Positions 26,161 to 34,367 of a stretch of DNA of 64,000 nt are shown here, piece after piece (the stretch's first letter is position 1; each line of letters begins with the position of its first letter). A program made the translations under genes and the position numbers. The notes beneath the pieces were generated by a model that was not told the origin of the DNA, made no database searches, and was given only the letters and a program-made list of their open reading frames with translations. This DNA comes from Betaproteobacteria bacterium (GTDB taxonomy: Bacteria; Pseudomonadota; Gammaproteobacteria; Burkholderiales; Casimicrobiaceae): contig JADKKQ010000003.1 in the NCBI GenBank assembly GCA_016720425.1, positions 62,001 to 126,000 on the forward strand. Reading direction: 5' to 3'.

Positions 26161-26484
26161 ATGAAGATCAACCATTCGACGGTGTCCGGCCAGGGCGGCA
26201 AGCCCGCGGTGACGTCGACCGGCGGGAACGCCGTCGAGCGGGGAGCCTCCGCCACCCCCGGAAGTCCGGCCGGCGCGAGTGCCGGCGCCTCGGTGCAGCT
26301 GAGCGCGCTGTCGACGCAACTGGCCGCGCTGGAATCGAGCCTCGCCACCGGAGCGGCATTCGATGCCGCCAAGGTGCAGGAAATCAAGGCGGCGATCCGC
26401 AACGGCTCGCTGACCGTCGACGCGCAGGTGGTCGCCGAGAAGATGCTGACCGGCCTGCAGGAGATGTTCGGCAAGGTGAAGTGA
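26161..26484 (+). CDS. flgM: Anti-sigma-28 factor FlgM
   Basis: 107 residues. It binds FliA until the hook is finished and is then exported. The N-terminus MKINHSTVSGQGGK is typical and the middle is disordered and Gly/Ala/Ser-rich. The C-terminal FliA-binding region is VQLSALSTQLAALESSL, then DAAKVQEIKAAIRNGSLTVDAQVVAEKML. It overlaps flgN by one base (TGATG). Its target FliA is encoded at 29436-30143. Confidence 0.95.
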   Translation: MKINHSTVSGQGGKPAVTSTGGNAVERGASATPGSPAGASAGASVQLSALSTQLAALESSLATGAAFDAAKVQEIKAAIRNGSLTVDAQVVAEKMLTGLQEMFGKVK

Positions 26485-26972
26485 TGACCGGTTTTCGTCT
26501 TGCTCCACGCTACGACGCGGACACGTTACAGGCCGAGTTGGCGGGCTATCGCTCGCTGCTCGACGTGCTGCGTCGGGAGCAGGACGCCTTGCGCCGGGCC
26601 GACGCCGACGCGCTGCCCGTCCTCGCGGCGGCCAAGCAGCGCGAGGTGCAGGCCCTGAACGGCTTTGCCCTCGCCCGGGTCCAGGCGCTCGCCGCCGCCG
26701 GGCTCGCCGCCACGCGCCTGGCGGCCGAGGCGTTGCTGATCGAGAGCGGTGCCGAGCCACACCGGGTGTCGGCGGCGTGGACCGAGCTCGAAGCGCTGGT
26801 CGGCGAAGCGCAGCGCATCAACGCGCAGAACGGCGTGCTGATCGACGTCCAGCAATCCTATTTCAGCCGCGCGCTGGCCGCGCTGTCCGGCGCCGCCGGG
26901 CACACCCCGGTCTACGGCGCCGACGGCCGGCCGCAGTTCGGCCTGGGTTCGCGCGCGCTGGCCGCGATCTGA
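26484..26972 (+). CDS. flgN: FlgK/FlgL export chaperone FlgN
   Basis: 162 residues, largely alpha-helical: LQAELAGYRSLLDVLRREQDALRRADADALPVLAAAKQREVQALN is the FlgN signature, followed by long helices and a flexible tail ending VYGADGRPQFGLGSRALAAI. It escorts the hook-filament junction proteins to the export gate. It is coupled to flgM by overlapping stop and start codons. Confidence 0.92.
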   Translation: MTGFRLAPRYDADTLQAELAGYRSLLDVLRREQDALRRADADALPVLAAAKQREVQALNGFALARVQALAAAGLAATRLAAEALLIESGAEPHRVSAAWTELEALVGEAQRINAQNGVLIDVQQSYFSRALAALSGAAGHTPVYGADGRPQFGLGSRALAAI

Positions 26973-27104
26973 AACGCCGGTCACCCGCGGCCGCGCCGGC
27001 CGCCGGGGTCGTCGGTTCTCCCCGCTTCCCCCGACCGGAGTGCAGCCTGCGCGGCGCCACCACGCTGGCGTCGCCTGTATCCTCGGTTGCGTACCGGTGT
27101 CCGC

Positions 27105-27548
27105 TCAGTCGCGCAGCGGCTCGTTGACCTGCAGCCAGTAGCGGACGAGATCGCCCAGTTTCGCCACCAGCGCGGCGTAATCGGCCGGCTTGACGATGTA
27201 GCTGTTGGCGCCGAGGCGATAGGCCTCGCGCACGTCGGCCTGGCGGTCCGACGACGTGAGGACGATCACCGGCAGCACCTTGCTCCGGACGTCGGCCTTG
27301 AGGCGGCGCAGCACGCCCAGCCCGTCGAGCTTCGGCAGGTCGAGATCGAGCAGCATCAGGCGCGGCAGCCGGGCGCCGGCACGCGCGCTCTGGGCCCCGG
27401 TCCCCAGCACGAACTCCAGTGCCGCCACGCCGTCCTCGACCCGGACGACGTCGAGCGCGACGTTCGCCTTGCGCAGCGCGCGCAGCGTGAACTCGGCATC
27501 GTCGGGGTTGTCCTCGACCAGCAGGACGTCGATTTCGTGGTGACTCAA
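27105..27548 (-). CDS. Single-domain response regulator (Rcp1-type CheY-like)
   Basis: 147-residue stand-alone receiver. The motifs are VLLVEDNPDDAEFTLRAL, phospho-Asp in LMLLDLDLPKLDGLGVLRRLK, PVIVLTSS and NSYIVKPADYAAL. The spacing with a long insert before the phospho-Asp is that of Rcp1-type regulators that serve phytochrome-like kinases, not classical CheY. It starts with TTG at 27548, and a TGA in another frame overlaps this start, as expected if motD ended there. The kinase partner is unknown; the large PAS/GAF kinase at 58248-61349 is a candidate by type only. Confidence 0.85.
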   Translation of the reverse strand: MSHHEIDVLLVEDNPDDAEFTLRALRKANVALDVVRVEDGVAALEFVLGTGAQSARAGARLPRLMLLDLDLPKLDGLGVLRRLKADVRSKVLPVIVLTSSDRQADVREAYRLGANSYIVKPADYAALVAKLGDLVRYWLQVNEPLRD

Positions 27549-28368
27549 CGACGGCTCCCGATGTCCACCCGCGCCAGCCCCTGCGGCGGGCTTCGGGCGA
27601 CGGTGCGGTGGGCGCGATCTCCGGCTCCGGCAACGGATCGGCGAGGATCAGCAGCGTGACCCGGCGATTGCGCGCCCGGCCCTCGACGGTCTCGTTCGAG
27701 TCCACCGGGCGGTTGTCGGCGTAGCCGATCGCCGACAGCCGCTGCGGGGCGACGCCGCCACCGGCGAACAGCCGGACGACGGAACTCGCCCGGGCGCTCG
27801 CCAGTTCCCAGTTCGACGGGTACTGGACGCTGGCGATCGGCAGCACGTCGGTGTGTCCCTCGACGTTGATCGCGTTGTCGACCTCGGTCAGCACCTGCGC
27901 CACCGCCTGCAGCGCCTGGATCGAGTCCGCGCGCAGCACCGCCTGGCCCGGGGCGAACAGCACGCTGGCGTTGATCTCGACGACCAGCCCGCGGGCGGAG
28001 GGCTTCATCCTCACCTGCCCGGTTTCGACCAGCGGCTCCAGCGCCGAGCGGATCTTGTCGGCGACGCCGACCAGTTTTTGCTCGCGCTGACGGCGCAGCT
28101 GCTCGGCCGCACTGGACGTCACGCGGACCGGCGGCGTGGAGATCGACGACGGCACCGCGCCGTGGCTGGCCGGCGACACCACGCGGTCGTGACGAAACGC
28201 GTAGACCAGCGAGTCGCCGAGCACCCGGTATTTGCCTTCGTTCAGCGTCGAGATCGCGTACATCACAACGAAGAAGGCGAACAGGAGCGTGATGAAGTCG
28301 GCGTACGAGACCAGCCAGCGATCGCGGCTCGGATGATCCTCCTCGGCGCGGCGCCGGCGGCGGATCAT
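27545..28368 (-). CDS. motD: Flagellar motor protein MotD (second MotB-type stator), probable frameshift near the C-terminus
   Basis: Peptidoglycan-anchoring stator subunit. The N-terminus RDRWLVSYADFITLLFAFFVVMYAIS has the single membrane helix with the proton-carrying Asp. The OmpA-like domain (about 115-240) shows VEGHTDVLPIASVQYPSNWELASARASSVVRLF and GRARNRRVTLLI. After about residue 250 the open frame runs on as Arg-rich sequence through the whole receiver gene to 26863. One base out of frame it reads PPQGLARVDIGSRR and then TGA, overlapping the next start. I therefore place the natural end at 27545. It pairs with motC, with which it overlaps by four bases. Confidence 0.8.
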
Positions 28369-29120
28369 CGATCGCTCTCGGCCGGCAGGAAGCCCTGCAG
28401 CCGCGCTTCGATCAGCTTCGGGTTCTCCCCGTTGGCGATGCCGAGCAGGCCGTCCAGCACCAGCTCACGATAGACGACCTGGGCATCGACCAGCGCCTTC
28501 AGCTTGCCGGCGATGGGCAGGAAGATGAGGTTGGCGGAGCCGACGCCGTAGATCGTGGCGACGAAGGCGACGGCGATGCCGGCGCCGAGCTTCAACGGCT
28601 CGGTGAGGTTCTCCATCACGTGGATCAGGCCCATGACGGCGCCGAGGATGCCGATCGTCGGCGCGTAGCCCCCCGCCGACTCCCACACCCTTGCCGCGGT
28701 CTTCTGCCGGTTCTCGTAATAGTTGATGTCGATGTGCATCGCCTCGCGGATGCGCTCCGGCTCGTAGCCGTCGACCAGCATCTGCAGCCCGTTGCGGGTG
28801 AACGGGTCGGCGATCGCGTCGAGCTGGTTCTCCAGCGCCAGCATGCCGTCGCGGCGCGAGGTGTCGGCCCAGCCGGCGAGCTGGGCGATCGCCGCCTGGT
28901 AATCCACGGCCGGCGGCGAGAAGATCCAGCGCGCAAGGCGCAGCCCGCGCCAGAACGTCGCGACCGGCGTCTGCAGCATCACCGCCCCCAGCGTCCCGCC
29001 GATGACGATGAAAAACGCCGCCAGCTGCACCAGCGACGCCATGCTGCCGCCTTCGACCCACTGCCCGAACAGTATCGCCCCGAGGGCCAGGGTCAGGCCA
29101 ATGATGCTGAGAACATCCAT
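28365..29120 (-). CDS. motC: Flagellar motor protein MotC (second MotA-type stator)
   Basis: 251 residues, with four predicted membrane helices: near residues 4-20 and 30-50, then YAPTIGILGAVMGLIHVMENL and GIAVAFVATIYGVGSANLIFLPIAGKLK. The cytoplasmic loop between helices 2 and 3 contains MLVDGYEPERIREAMHIDINYYENRQ. It is distinct from the MotA at 36651-37508, so this organism has two stator sets, as in Pseudomonas. A GCCGATAA lies just upstream, but its -35 is poor. Confidence 0.93.
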   Translation of the reverse strand: MDVLSIIGLTLALGAILFGQWVEGGSMASLVQLAAFFIVIGGTLGAVMLQTPVATFWRGLRLARWIFSPPAVDYQAAIAQLAGWADTSRRDGMLALENQLDAIADPFTRNGLQMLVDGYEPERIREAMHIDINYYENRQKTAARVWESAGGYAPTIGILGAVMGLIHVMENLTEPLKLGAGIAVAFVATIYGVGSANLIFLPIAGKLKALVDAQVVYRELVLDGLLGIANGENPKLIEARLQGFLPAESDR

Positions 29121-29147
29121 GATCGCCCGTTCAACGCTCCTCCGAGG

Positions 29148-29174
29148 TTATCGGCAGCGGAGGGCGATTCCGGA
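29148..29174 (-). promoter_or_regulatory. Weak candidate sigma-28 promoter for motC
   Basis: Minus strand: perfect GCCGATAA at 29155-29148, about 28 bp before motC, but the -35 position reads TCCGGAAT and matches poorly. It is listed because position and gene fit; the -35 argues against. Confidence 0.3.
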
Positions 29175-29216
29175 GGGCCGGAAGACGGGGGGTGCGATTG
29201 CGGGGCGGGTTGCGGG

Positions 29217-29370
29217 GCGACTTCAGTCGTCCTTCGCCGCGAAGGTCGTCGTGGGAGCGACTTCAGTCGCGATTCGCGGCATCGCATTCGCGACTGAAGT
29301 CGCTCCTACCGATGCCAGCCGCCGCGCCACCATTGGGCCACAGCCCGCGCGACGCGACGAAGTCGCTCCC
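29217..29370. repeat. REPIN-like inverted REP pair between fliA and motC
   Basis: The core is 29251-29309: GTGGGAGCGACTTCAGTCGC on the left faces its near-exact reverse complement GCGACTGAAGTCGCTCCTAC on the right, separated by about 15 bp. Flanking partial copies sit at 29217-29230 and about 29352-29370. The 315-bp gap between motC and fliA is mostly this material. An open frame through it is a repeat artefact. Confidence 0.75.
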
Positions 29371-29435
29371 ACCCATGGCGACCGCCGCACCACCGTTGTC
29401 GCAGGCGCGGCGGCAGCCGCGAACTGCGGTATCGC

Positions 29436-30143
29436 CTACCAGTCCTTCAGGCGGCCGCGCAGGCGGGCGACCGCCTGGCTGTGCAGCTGGCAGATCCGCG
29501 ACTCGCTGACGTCCATGACCGCGGCGATTTCGCGGAAATTCATGTCCTGTTCGTAGTAGAGGCCCATCAGGACCTTCTCGCGCTCCGGCAGCGCCTCGAT
29601 CGCCGTCACCAGCGCGGCGCGGAACTTCTCGTCGTGCAGGCGCTCGAGCGGATTGGCGCGATCGTCGGGCAGGTGCCGCTCGAGGTAGTCGTCCTCGTCG
29701 CCGGCGAAGTCGCCGAAGTGGATCAGCTGGTAGCCCTTGGCGTCCTGCAGCATCGACTGGTACTCGGGCAACGGCAACCCCATCTCCTGCGCCAGCTCGC
29801 TTTCGCTCGGCGCCCGGCCGAGGCGCTGTTCGAGCCTGGTGACCGCGTTCTCGATCTGGCGCAGCGACTTCCGCATGCTGCGCGGCAGCCAGTCGTTCTG
29901 CCGCAGCTCGTCCAGCATCGCGCCGCGGATCCGCTGCACCGCGTAGGTCTCGAACTGGTTGCCCTGGGCGGCCTCGAAGCGGTTGGCGGCGTCCATCAGC
30001 CCGATCAGCCCGGCCTGGATGATGTCGTCGATCTGCACCGACGACGGCAGCTTGGCGGCGAGGTGATGGGCCATCCGGCGCACGAGCGGCGCGTAGTCGT
30101 TGATGCGCTGCTCGACGTCGACGGTTCCGGCGGCGGTGTACAT
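29436..30143 (-). CDS. fliA: Flagellar sigma factor FliA (sigma-28)
   Basis: 235 residues. Region 2 is YAPLVRRMAHHLAAKLPSSVQIDDIIQAGLIGLMDAANRFEAAQGNQFETYAVQRIRGAMLDELRQNDWLPRS-like. Region 3 is AVTRLEQRLGRAPSESELAQEMGL. Region 4 ends EALPEREKVLMGLYYEQDMNFREIAAVMDVSESRICQLHSQAVARLRGRL. I start at ATG 30143 (MYTAAGTVDV, the family's usual N-terminus) with GGAG upstream; ATG 30176 overlapping the flhG stop is possible. It drives the GCCGATAA promoters in this window. Confidence 0.96.
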   Translation of the reverse strand: MYTAAGTVDVEQRINDYAPLVRRMAHHLAAKLPSSVQIDDIIQAGLIGLMDAANRFEAAQGNQFETYAVQRIRGAMLDELRQNDWLPRSMRKSLRQIENAVTRLEQRLGRAPSESELAQEMGLPLPEYQSMLQDAKGYQLIHFGDFAGDEDDYLERHLPDDRANPLERLHDEKFRAALVTAIEALPEREKVLMGLYYEQDMNFREIAAVMDVSESRICQLHSQAVARLRGRLKDW

Positions 30144-30172
30144 GCTGGGTTCTCCGGTTCGCTCGTCCCGCA

Positions 30173-30931
30173 TCATGCCGCCGCGGCGGTGATGCCGCCG
30201 GCCCCGGCGGCGAGCAGCGACTCGGCGAGGCGGGCGAAGGCGCGGCCACAGGGCGAGCGCACGTCGGCCAGCGCCGCGCTTTCGTCGCGCGGGATGTAGC
30301 CGCAGTAGTCGAGACGCGCCGAGAGGAATTCGCGCGCCGTCGCGGCGACGTTGTGGTAGGTCGCGAGCGCCGCCGTCTCCGACTTGGCGCGGCGGACGAC
30401 GATCCGGAACTCGCGCTGGCGCGACACACGCGCCATTGTCTTCATCTGCGCGTAGGCAGCGGTCAGCGCGTCGGCGGTCGGCGCCAGCACGAACAGCACC
30501 GGCGCGTCGGTCGCCGCACCGCCCGGGGGCAGACCGTTGACCAGCCAGACGTTGAACGCCGTGCCCCAGGGGTCGAGCCAGGCGGCGACCCGGTCCTGCC
30601 AGGGTCCGCTGCCCTCGGCCAGGCGCGGCAGCCCGCGGGTGGCCGGCAGCAGCGCCACGCCTTCGGGCCCCGCCAGCAGCACGTCGCGCAGCTGCCGATC
30701 GCCGGCCAGCACGTGCGCGAGCTCGAAGCGCGCCTTCAGCCCCAGCGCGGTGGCGGCCTCGCCCTTCATCGTGTCGATGACGAGCACCTGCTGGCCGATC
30801 CGTGCCAGCGCCGCCGCGAGGTTCAGCGTCACCGCCGTCGCCCCGTCGCCGGCGACGCTCAGCGTCGTCCTGGCGCGGCGACCGAACAGCGCGCGCAGGC
30901 CGCTGGCCTGGTCGGCGAGGGCGTCACGCAT
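30173..30931 (-). CDS. flhG: FlhG/FleN-like MinD-family protein with degenerate ATPase motifs
   Basis: 252 residues, in the flhG position between flhF and fliA. FlhG normally controls flagellar number as a MinD-type ATPase that activates FlhF. Here the deviant Walker A (normally KGGVGKT) reads VAGDGATAVTLNL (about 26-38), so both lysines are gone, and the usual DADLG reads DTMKG. The rest of the fold is recognisable: LAAALARIGQQVLVID, LRDVLLAGPEGVALLPATRG, WLVNGL and a C-terminal YIPRDESAALADVRS. It is probably unable to hydrolyse ATP (inference), perhaps a structural FlhF partner. Confidence 0.85.
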   Translation of the reverse strand: MRDALADQASGLRALFGRRARTTLSVAGDGATAVTLNLAAALARIGQQVLVIDTMKGEAATALGLKARFELAHVLAGDRQLRDVLLAGPEGVALLPATRGLPRLAEGSGPWQDRVAAWLDPWGTAFNVWLVNGLPPGGAATDAPVLFVLAPTADALTAAYAQMKTMARVSRQREFRIVVRRAKSETAALATYHNVAATAREFLSARLDYCGYIPRDESAALADVRSPCGRAFARLAESLLAAGAGGITAAAA

Positions 30932-32249
30932 GGGCGGGGCCAGCGTGGTCGGCGAGCATCATCGCCAGTTCGTCGTCCTGCAGCGCGAACGGCGACTCGG
31001 CACCTGCCCTGCCGGCGGTGCGCAGCGAGCGGTGCACCAGGTAAGCCGCATTGGGAGCGTGCAGATCCTCGGGCACGCGCTGGCCGTTGGACACGTACTG
31101 CAGCGCCAGCCGATGCCGAATCACCACGTCGAGCACCTGCCCCGGTCGCGCGGCCTCGTCGATCTTGCTGATGATGCAGCCGGCGAAGTCGCTGGGTTCG
31201 GGCTTCGCGGCGCCGTAAGCCGCCACCACCTCCTCCAGCGTCTCGGCCTGCACGGTGGCGCTGAGCAGCAGCAGGCGCTTGACGTCCGGCTGCGCCAGCC
31301 AGTGCGTGTGCTCGGCGACCCGCTGGTCGCGCTGGCCCATGCCGACGGTGTCGATCAGCACCAGGTGCTTGCCCGCCAGCGTGTCCAGCGTGCTGCGCAG
31401 TTCGGCGGCGTCGGTCACCGTGTGCACGTTGACGCCGAGGATCTTGGCGTAGATCCGCAGCTGGTCCTGGGCGCCGATCCGGTAGCTGTCGGTGGTGATC
31501 AGCGCCAGCGCACGGGCGCCGTAGCGCACCGCGCAGCGGGCGGCCAGCTTGGCGGTGGTGGTCGTCTTGCCGACGCCGGTGGGACCGACCAGCGCGTAGA
31601 TTCCGCCGCGCGTGACCAGGTCGGCGTCGGCGTCGGCGCAGCGCAGGTTGCGGGAAATCACGCCGACCAGCCACTCGCGCGCCTGCGCTGCCGAATAGTC
31701 GTCGGGCAGTTGCTGGGTGATCTGCCGGGCCAGCGCCGCGCTGAACCCGGAGGCCAGCAGGTCGCGGGTGAACTGCGCGCGCAGCGGCTGCCGGCGTACG
31801 GCGTCGCTCCACGCCAGTTGCGCGAACTGACCTTCGATGAGTCCGCGCATCGCCTGCATCTCGTCCATCACCCGGCGGTTGAACCCGCTCTCGTCGGCCG
31901 CGGCCGCGACCGGCCGCGGTGCCGGCGCGGCGAACACGGACGCGGGCGGCCTCTGCCGGGGAGGCGATTCGGGCTGCGCCGAGCCGTCGGGACGCGGCGG
32001 CTCCCAGCGCCGCGGTTCGTCGGCGGCGGCCGCGGCGGTCGCCGCAGCCGCGGGCTCGGCGGTGGCGCGCCGCTGCAAAGCCGCGGGCGCGGCGTCGATG
32101 GCGGCGAAGGCCTCCGCGGCGACGGCGGTGATCTCGATGCCGTTGGCCGTCGGCCGGTTCGACACGATCATCGCGTCGGGGCCGAGCTCGGTGCGCACCT
32201 GCTCCAGCACCGCACGCGAAGTCTGGCCGAAGAACTTGAAGAGCTTCAT
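30924..32249 (-). CDS. flhF: Flagellar SRP-like GTPase FlhF
   Basis: 441 residues. The N-terminal B domain (MKLFKFFGQTSRAVLEQVRTELGPDAMIVSNRPT) and an Ala/Pro-rich middle lead to an NG domain with G1 GPTGVGKTTTTAKLA near residue 222, LALITTDSYRIGAQDQLRIYAKILGV, LIDTVGMGQRD and SKIDEAARPGQVLDV. It sets the site of flagellar assembly. It overlaps flhA by four bases and flhG by eight. Confidence 0.96.
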   Translation of the reverse strand: MKLFKFFGQTSRAVLEQVRTELGPDAMIVSNRPTANGIEITAVAAEAFAAIDAAPAALQRRATAEPAAAATAAAAADEPRRWEPPRPDGSAQPESPPRQRPPASVFAAPAPRPVAAAADESGFNRRVMDEMQAMRGLIEGQFAQLAWSDAVRRQPLRAQFTRDLLASGFSAALARQITQQLPDDYSAAQAREWLVGVISRNLRCADADADLVTRGGIYALVGPTGVGKTTTTAKLAARCAVRYGARALALITTDSYRIGAQDQLRIYAKILGVNVHTVTDAAELRSTLDTLAGKHLVLIDTVGMGQRDQRVAEHTHWLAQPDVKRLLLLSATVQAETLEEVVAAYGAAKPEPSDFAGCIISKIDEAARPGQVLDVVIRHRLALQYVSNGQRVPEDLHAPNAAYLVHRSLRTAGRAGAESPFALQDDELAMMLADHAGPAHA

Positions 32250-34324
32250 CGCTTGCCTCCCACCATCACACTGACGCGGATCGTCCGCGCATCGGGTATT
32301 TCACTGTGTCCGAGGACGCGGACGCCGGGCACGCCGCGCCGCAGCAGCCGCGCCAGCGGCAGGCGCAAGCGATCGGGAACCAGCAGCACCGCGGGCTGCC
32401 CCAGCGCCTCCTGCTGGGTCACCGTCGCCGCCACCTCGCGCGCCAGGTTCTCGGCCAGGTCGGGCTCGATGCCCGCGGCCTCCGGACCGGCGAGCCCCAT
32501 CACCTGCTGCAGCACGCGCTCGAGCTCGGGATCCAGCGCGATGACGCTGATCTCGCCGCCGGTGCCGTAGAGCTGCTGCACGATCGCCCGCCCCAGCGCG
32601 ACGCGCACCGCGGCGGTGAGTTCGTTCGGGTCCTGCATCCGCCCGGCGTGGTCGGCGAGCGTCTCCAGCACGGTGCGCAGGTCGCGGATGTGCACGCCCT
32701 CGTCCAGCAGGTTCTGCAGCACGCGCTGCACCGACGACAGCGGCAGCAGCTTGGGCGTCACCTCGTCGACCAGCTTCGGCGTCGCCTTGTTCGCCTGGTC
32801 GAGCAGCGCCTGGACTTCCTGGCGGCCGAGCAGCGCGGACGCCTGCGCGTGGACCACCGTCGACAGGTGGGTCGCGACGACGGTCCCGGCGTCGACGACG
32901 GTGTAGCCCAGCGACTGCGCGTAGTCGCGCTGCGCAGCGTCGATCCACTGGGCCGGCAGGCCGAACGCCGGATCGGTGGTGACCACGCCCTGCAGCGCGC
33001 CGGCGGCGCGACCGGGATTGATCGCCAGGAACTGGCCGACGTGGCACTCGCCCTCGCCCGCCGCGACGCCCTTGAGCGTGATCCGGTAGGCCGAGGGCGC
33101 GAGCTCGAGGTTGTCGCGGATGTGCACGGCCGGCGGCAGGAAGCCCACCTCCTGCGCGAACTTCTTGCGGATCGCCTTGATCCGGCGGAGGAGCTCGCCG
33201 TCCTGGCCCTTGTCGACCAGCGGGATGAGCCGGTAGCCGACTTCGAGGCCGAGCACGTCGACCGGCACGAGATCGTCCCAGCTCACTTCCAGCGCGTCCC
33301 GGGCCGGCGCCGGCACCGGCACCGGCGTCGCGGCCTCCTGCGCCGCGCGCTTGAGCAGCGTGCGGGCGCCGAAGCCGAGCAGCCCCGCCAGCAGCAGGAA
33401 CGAGAAGTGCGGCATCCCGGGCACCAGCCCGAGCACGCCCAGCACCGTGGCGGCGATGATCAGCGCGTGCGGCTGCCGGAACATCTGCGTCAGGATCTGC
33501 TGGCCGGTGTGCTCGCCCTTGCCGACGCGGCTCACCACCAGGCCCGCGGCGGTGGAGATGATCAGCGCCGGGATCTGCGCGACCAGGCCGTCGCCGATCG
33601 CCAGCAGCACGTAGTTGTTGGTCGCGGCGGCGAGCGTGAGGTCGTGCTGGAAGATGCCGATCGCCAGGCCGCCGAGGATGTTGATGAACAGGATCAGGAT
33701 GCCGGCGATCGCGTCGCCGCGGACGAACTTCGACGCGCCGTCCATCGCCCCGTAGAAGTCCGCCTCCTCGGCGATCTCCAGCCGGCGGCGGCGGGCCTCG
33801 TCCTCGCCGATGAGGCCGGCGTTGAGATCGGCGTCGATCGCCATCTGCTTGCCCGGCATCGCGTCGAGCGTGAACCGCGCGCCGACCTCGGCGATGCGCC
33901 CGGCGCCCTTGGTGATGACGACGAAGTTGATGACCACCAGGATCGCGAACACCACCAGGCCGACGGCGAAGTTGCCGCCGACCAGGAACTGGCCGAACGC
34001 CTCGATCACCTTGCCGGCGGCGTCGGGGCCGGTGTGGCCGTGCATCAGCACGACGCGGGTCGAGGCGACGTTGAGCGACAGCCGCAGCAGCGTGGTCAGC
34101 AGCAGGACGGTCGGGAACACCGCGAAGTCCAGCGGCCGCAGCGTGTACATCGCCGACAGCAGCACGATCATCGCCAGCGCGATGTTGAACGTGAACAGCA
34201 GGTCGAGCAGCAGCGGCGGCAGCGGCAGCACCATCATGCCCAGGATCAGCACGATGAGGATCGGGCCCGCCAGCCCGACGATGGCGGTGCGGTTGAGGCC
34301 GAGGCGCAGCGCGAGCGCGCTCAT
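32246..34324 (-). CDS. flhA: Flagellar export gate protein FlhA
   Basis: 692 residues. The N-terminal half has about eight membrane helices (GLAGPILIVLILGMMVLPLPPLLLDLLFTFNIALAMIVLL and onward), including the FHIPEP-type loop VFPTVLLLTTLLRLSLNVASTRVVLMHGH and GKQMAIDADLNAGLIGEDEARRRR. The cytoplasmic domain (about 345-692) forms the nonameric ring docking chaperone-substrate complexes. It is in the operon flhB-flhA-flhF-flhG-fliA. Confidence 0.97.
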   Translation of the reverse strand: MSALALRLGLNRTAIVGLAGPILIVLILGMMVLPLPPLLLDLLFTFNIALAMIVLLSAMYTLRPLDFAVFPTVLLLTTLLRLSLNVASTRVVLMHGHTGPDAAGKVIEAFGQFLVGGNFAVGLVVFAILVVINFVVITKGAGRIAEVGARFTLDAMPGKQMAIDADLNAGLIGEDEARRRRLEIAEEADFYGAMDGASKFVRGDAIAGILILFINILGGLAIGIFQHDLTLAAATNNYVLLAIGDGLVAQIPALIISTAAGLVVSRVGKGEHTGQQILTQMFRQPHALIIAATVLGVLGLVPGMPHFSFLLLAGLLGFGARTLLKRAAQEAATPVPVPAPARDALEVSWDDLVPVDVLGLEVGYRLIPLVDKGQDGELLRRIKAIRKKFAQEVGFLPPAVHIRDNLELAPSAYRITLKGVAAGEGECHVGQFLAINPGRAAGALQGVVTTDPAFGLPAQWIDAAQRDYAQSLGYTVVDAGTVVATHLSTVVHAQASALLGRQEVQALLDQANKATPKLVDEVTPKLLPLSSVQRVLQNLLDEGVHIRDLRTVLETLADHAGRMQDPNELTAAVRVALGRAIVQQLYGTGGEISVIALDPELERVLQQVMGLAGPEAAGIEPDLAENLAREVAATVTQQEALGQPAVLLVPDRLRLPLARLLRRGVPGVRVLGHSEIPDARTIRVSVMVGGKR

Positions 34325-34367
34325 TGCCGGGTCTCCGCCGGTCGGTCAGTGCGGGTGCGTCTGCGAA

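Noticed and set aside
29192..29509. Small open frames in the motC-fliA gap
   Set aside because: Their translations (SRFAASHSRLKSLL and similar) come from the inverted REP-like copies.
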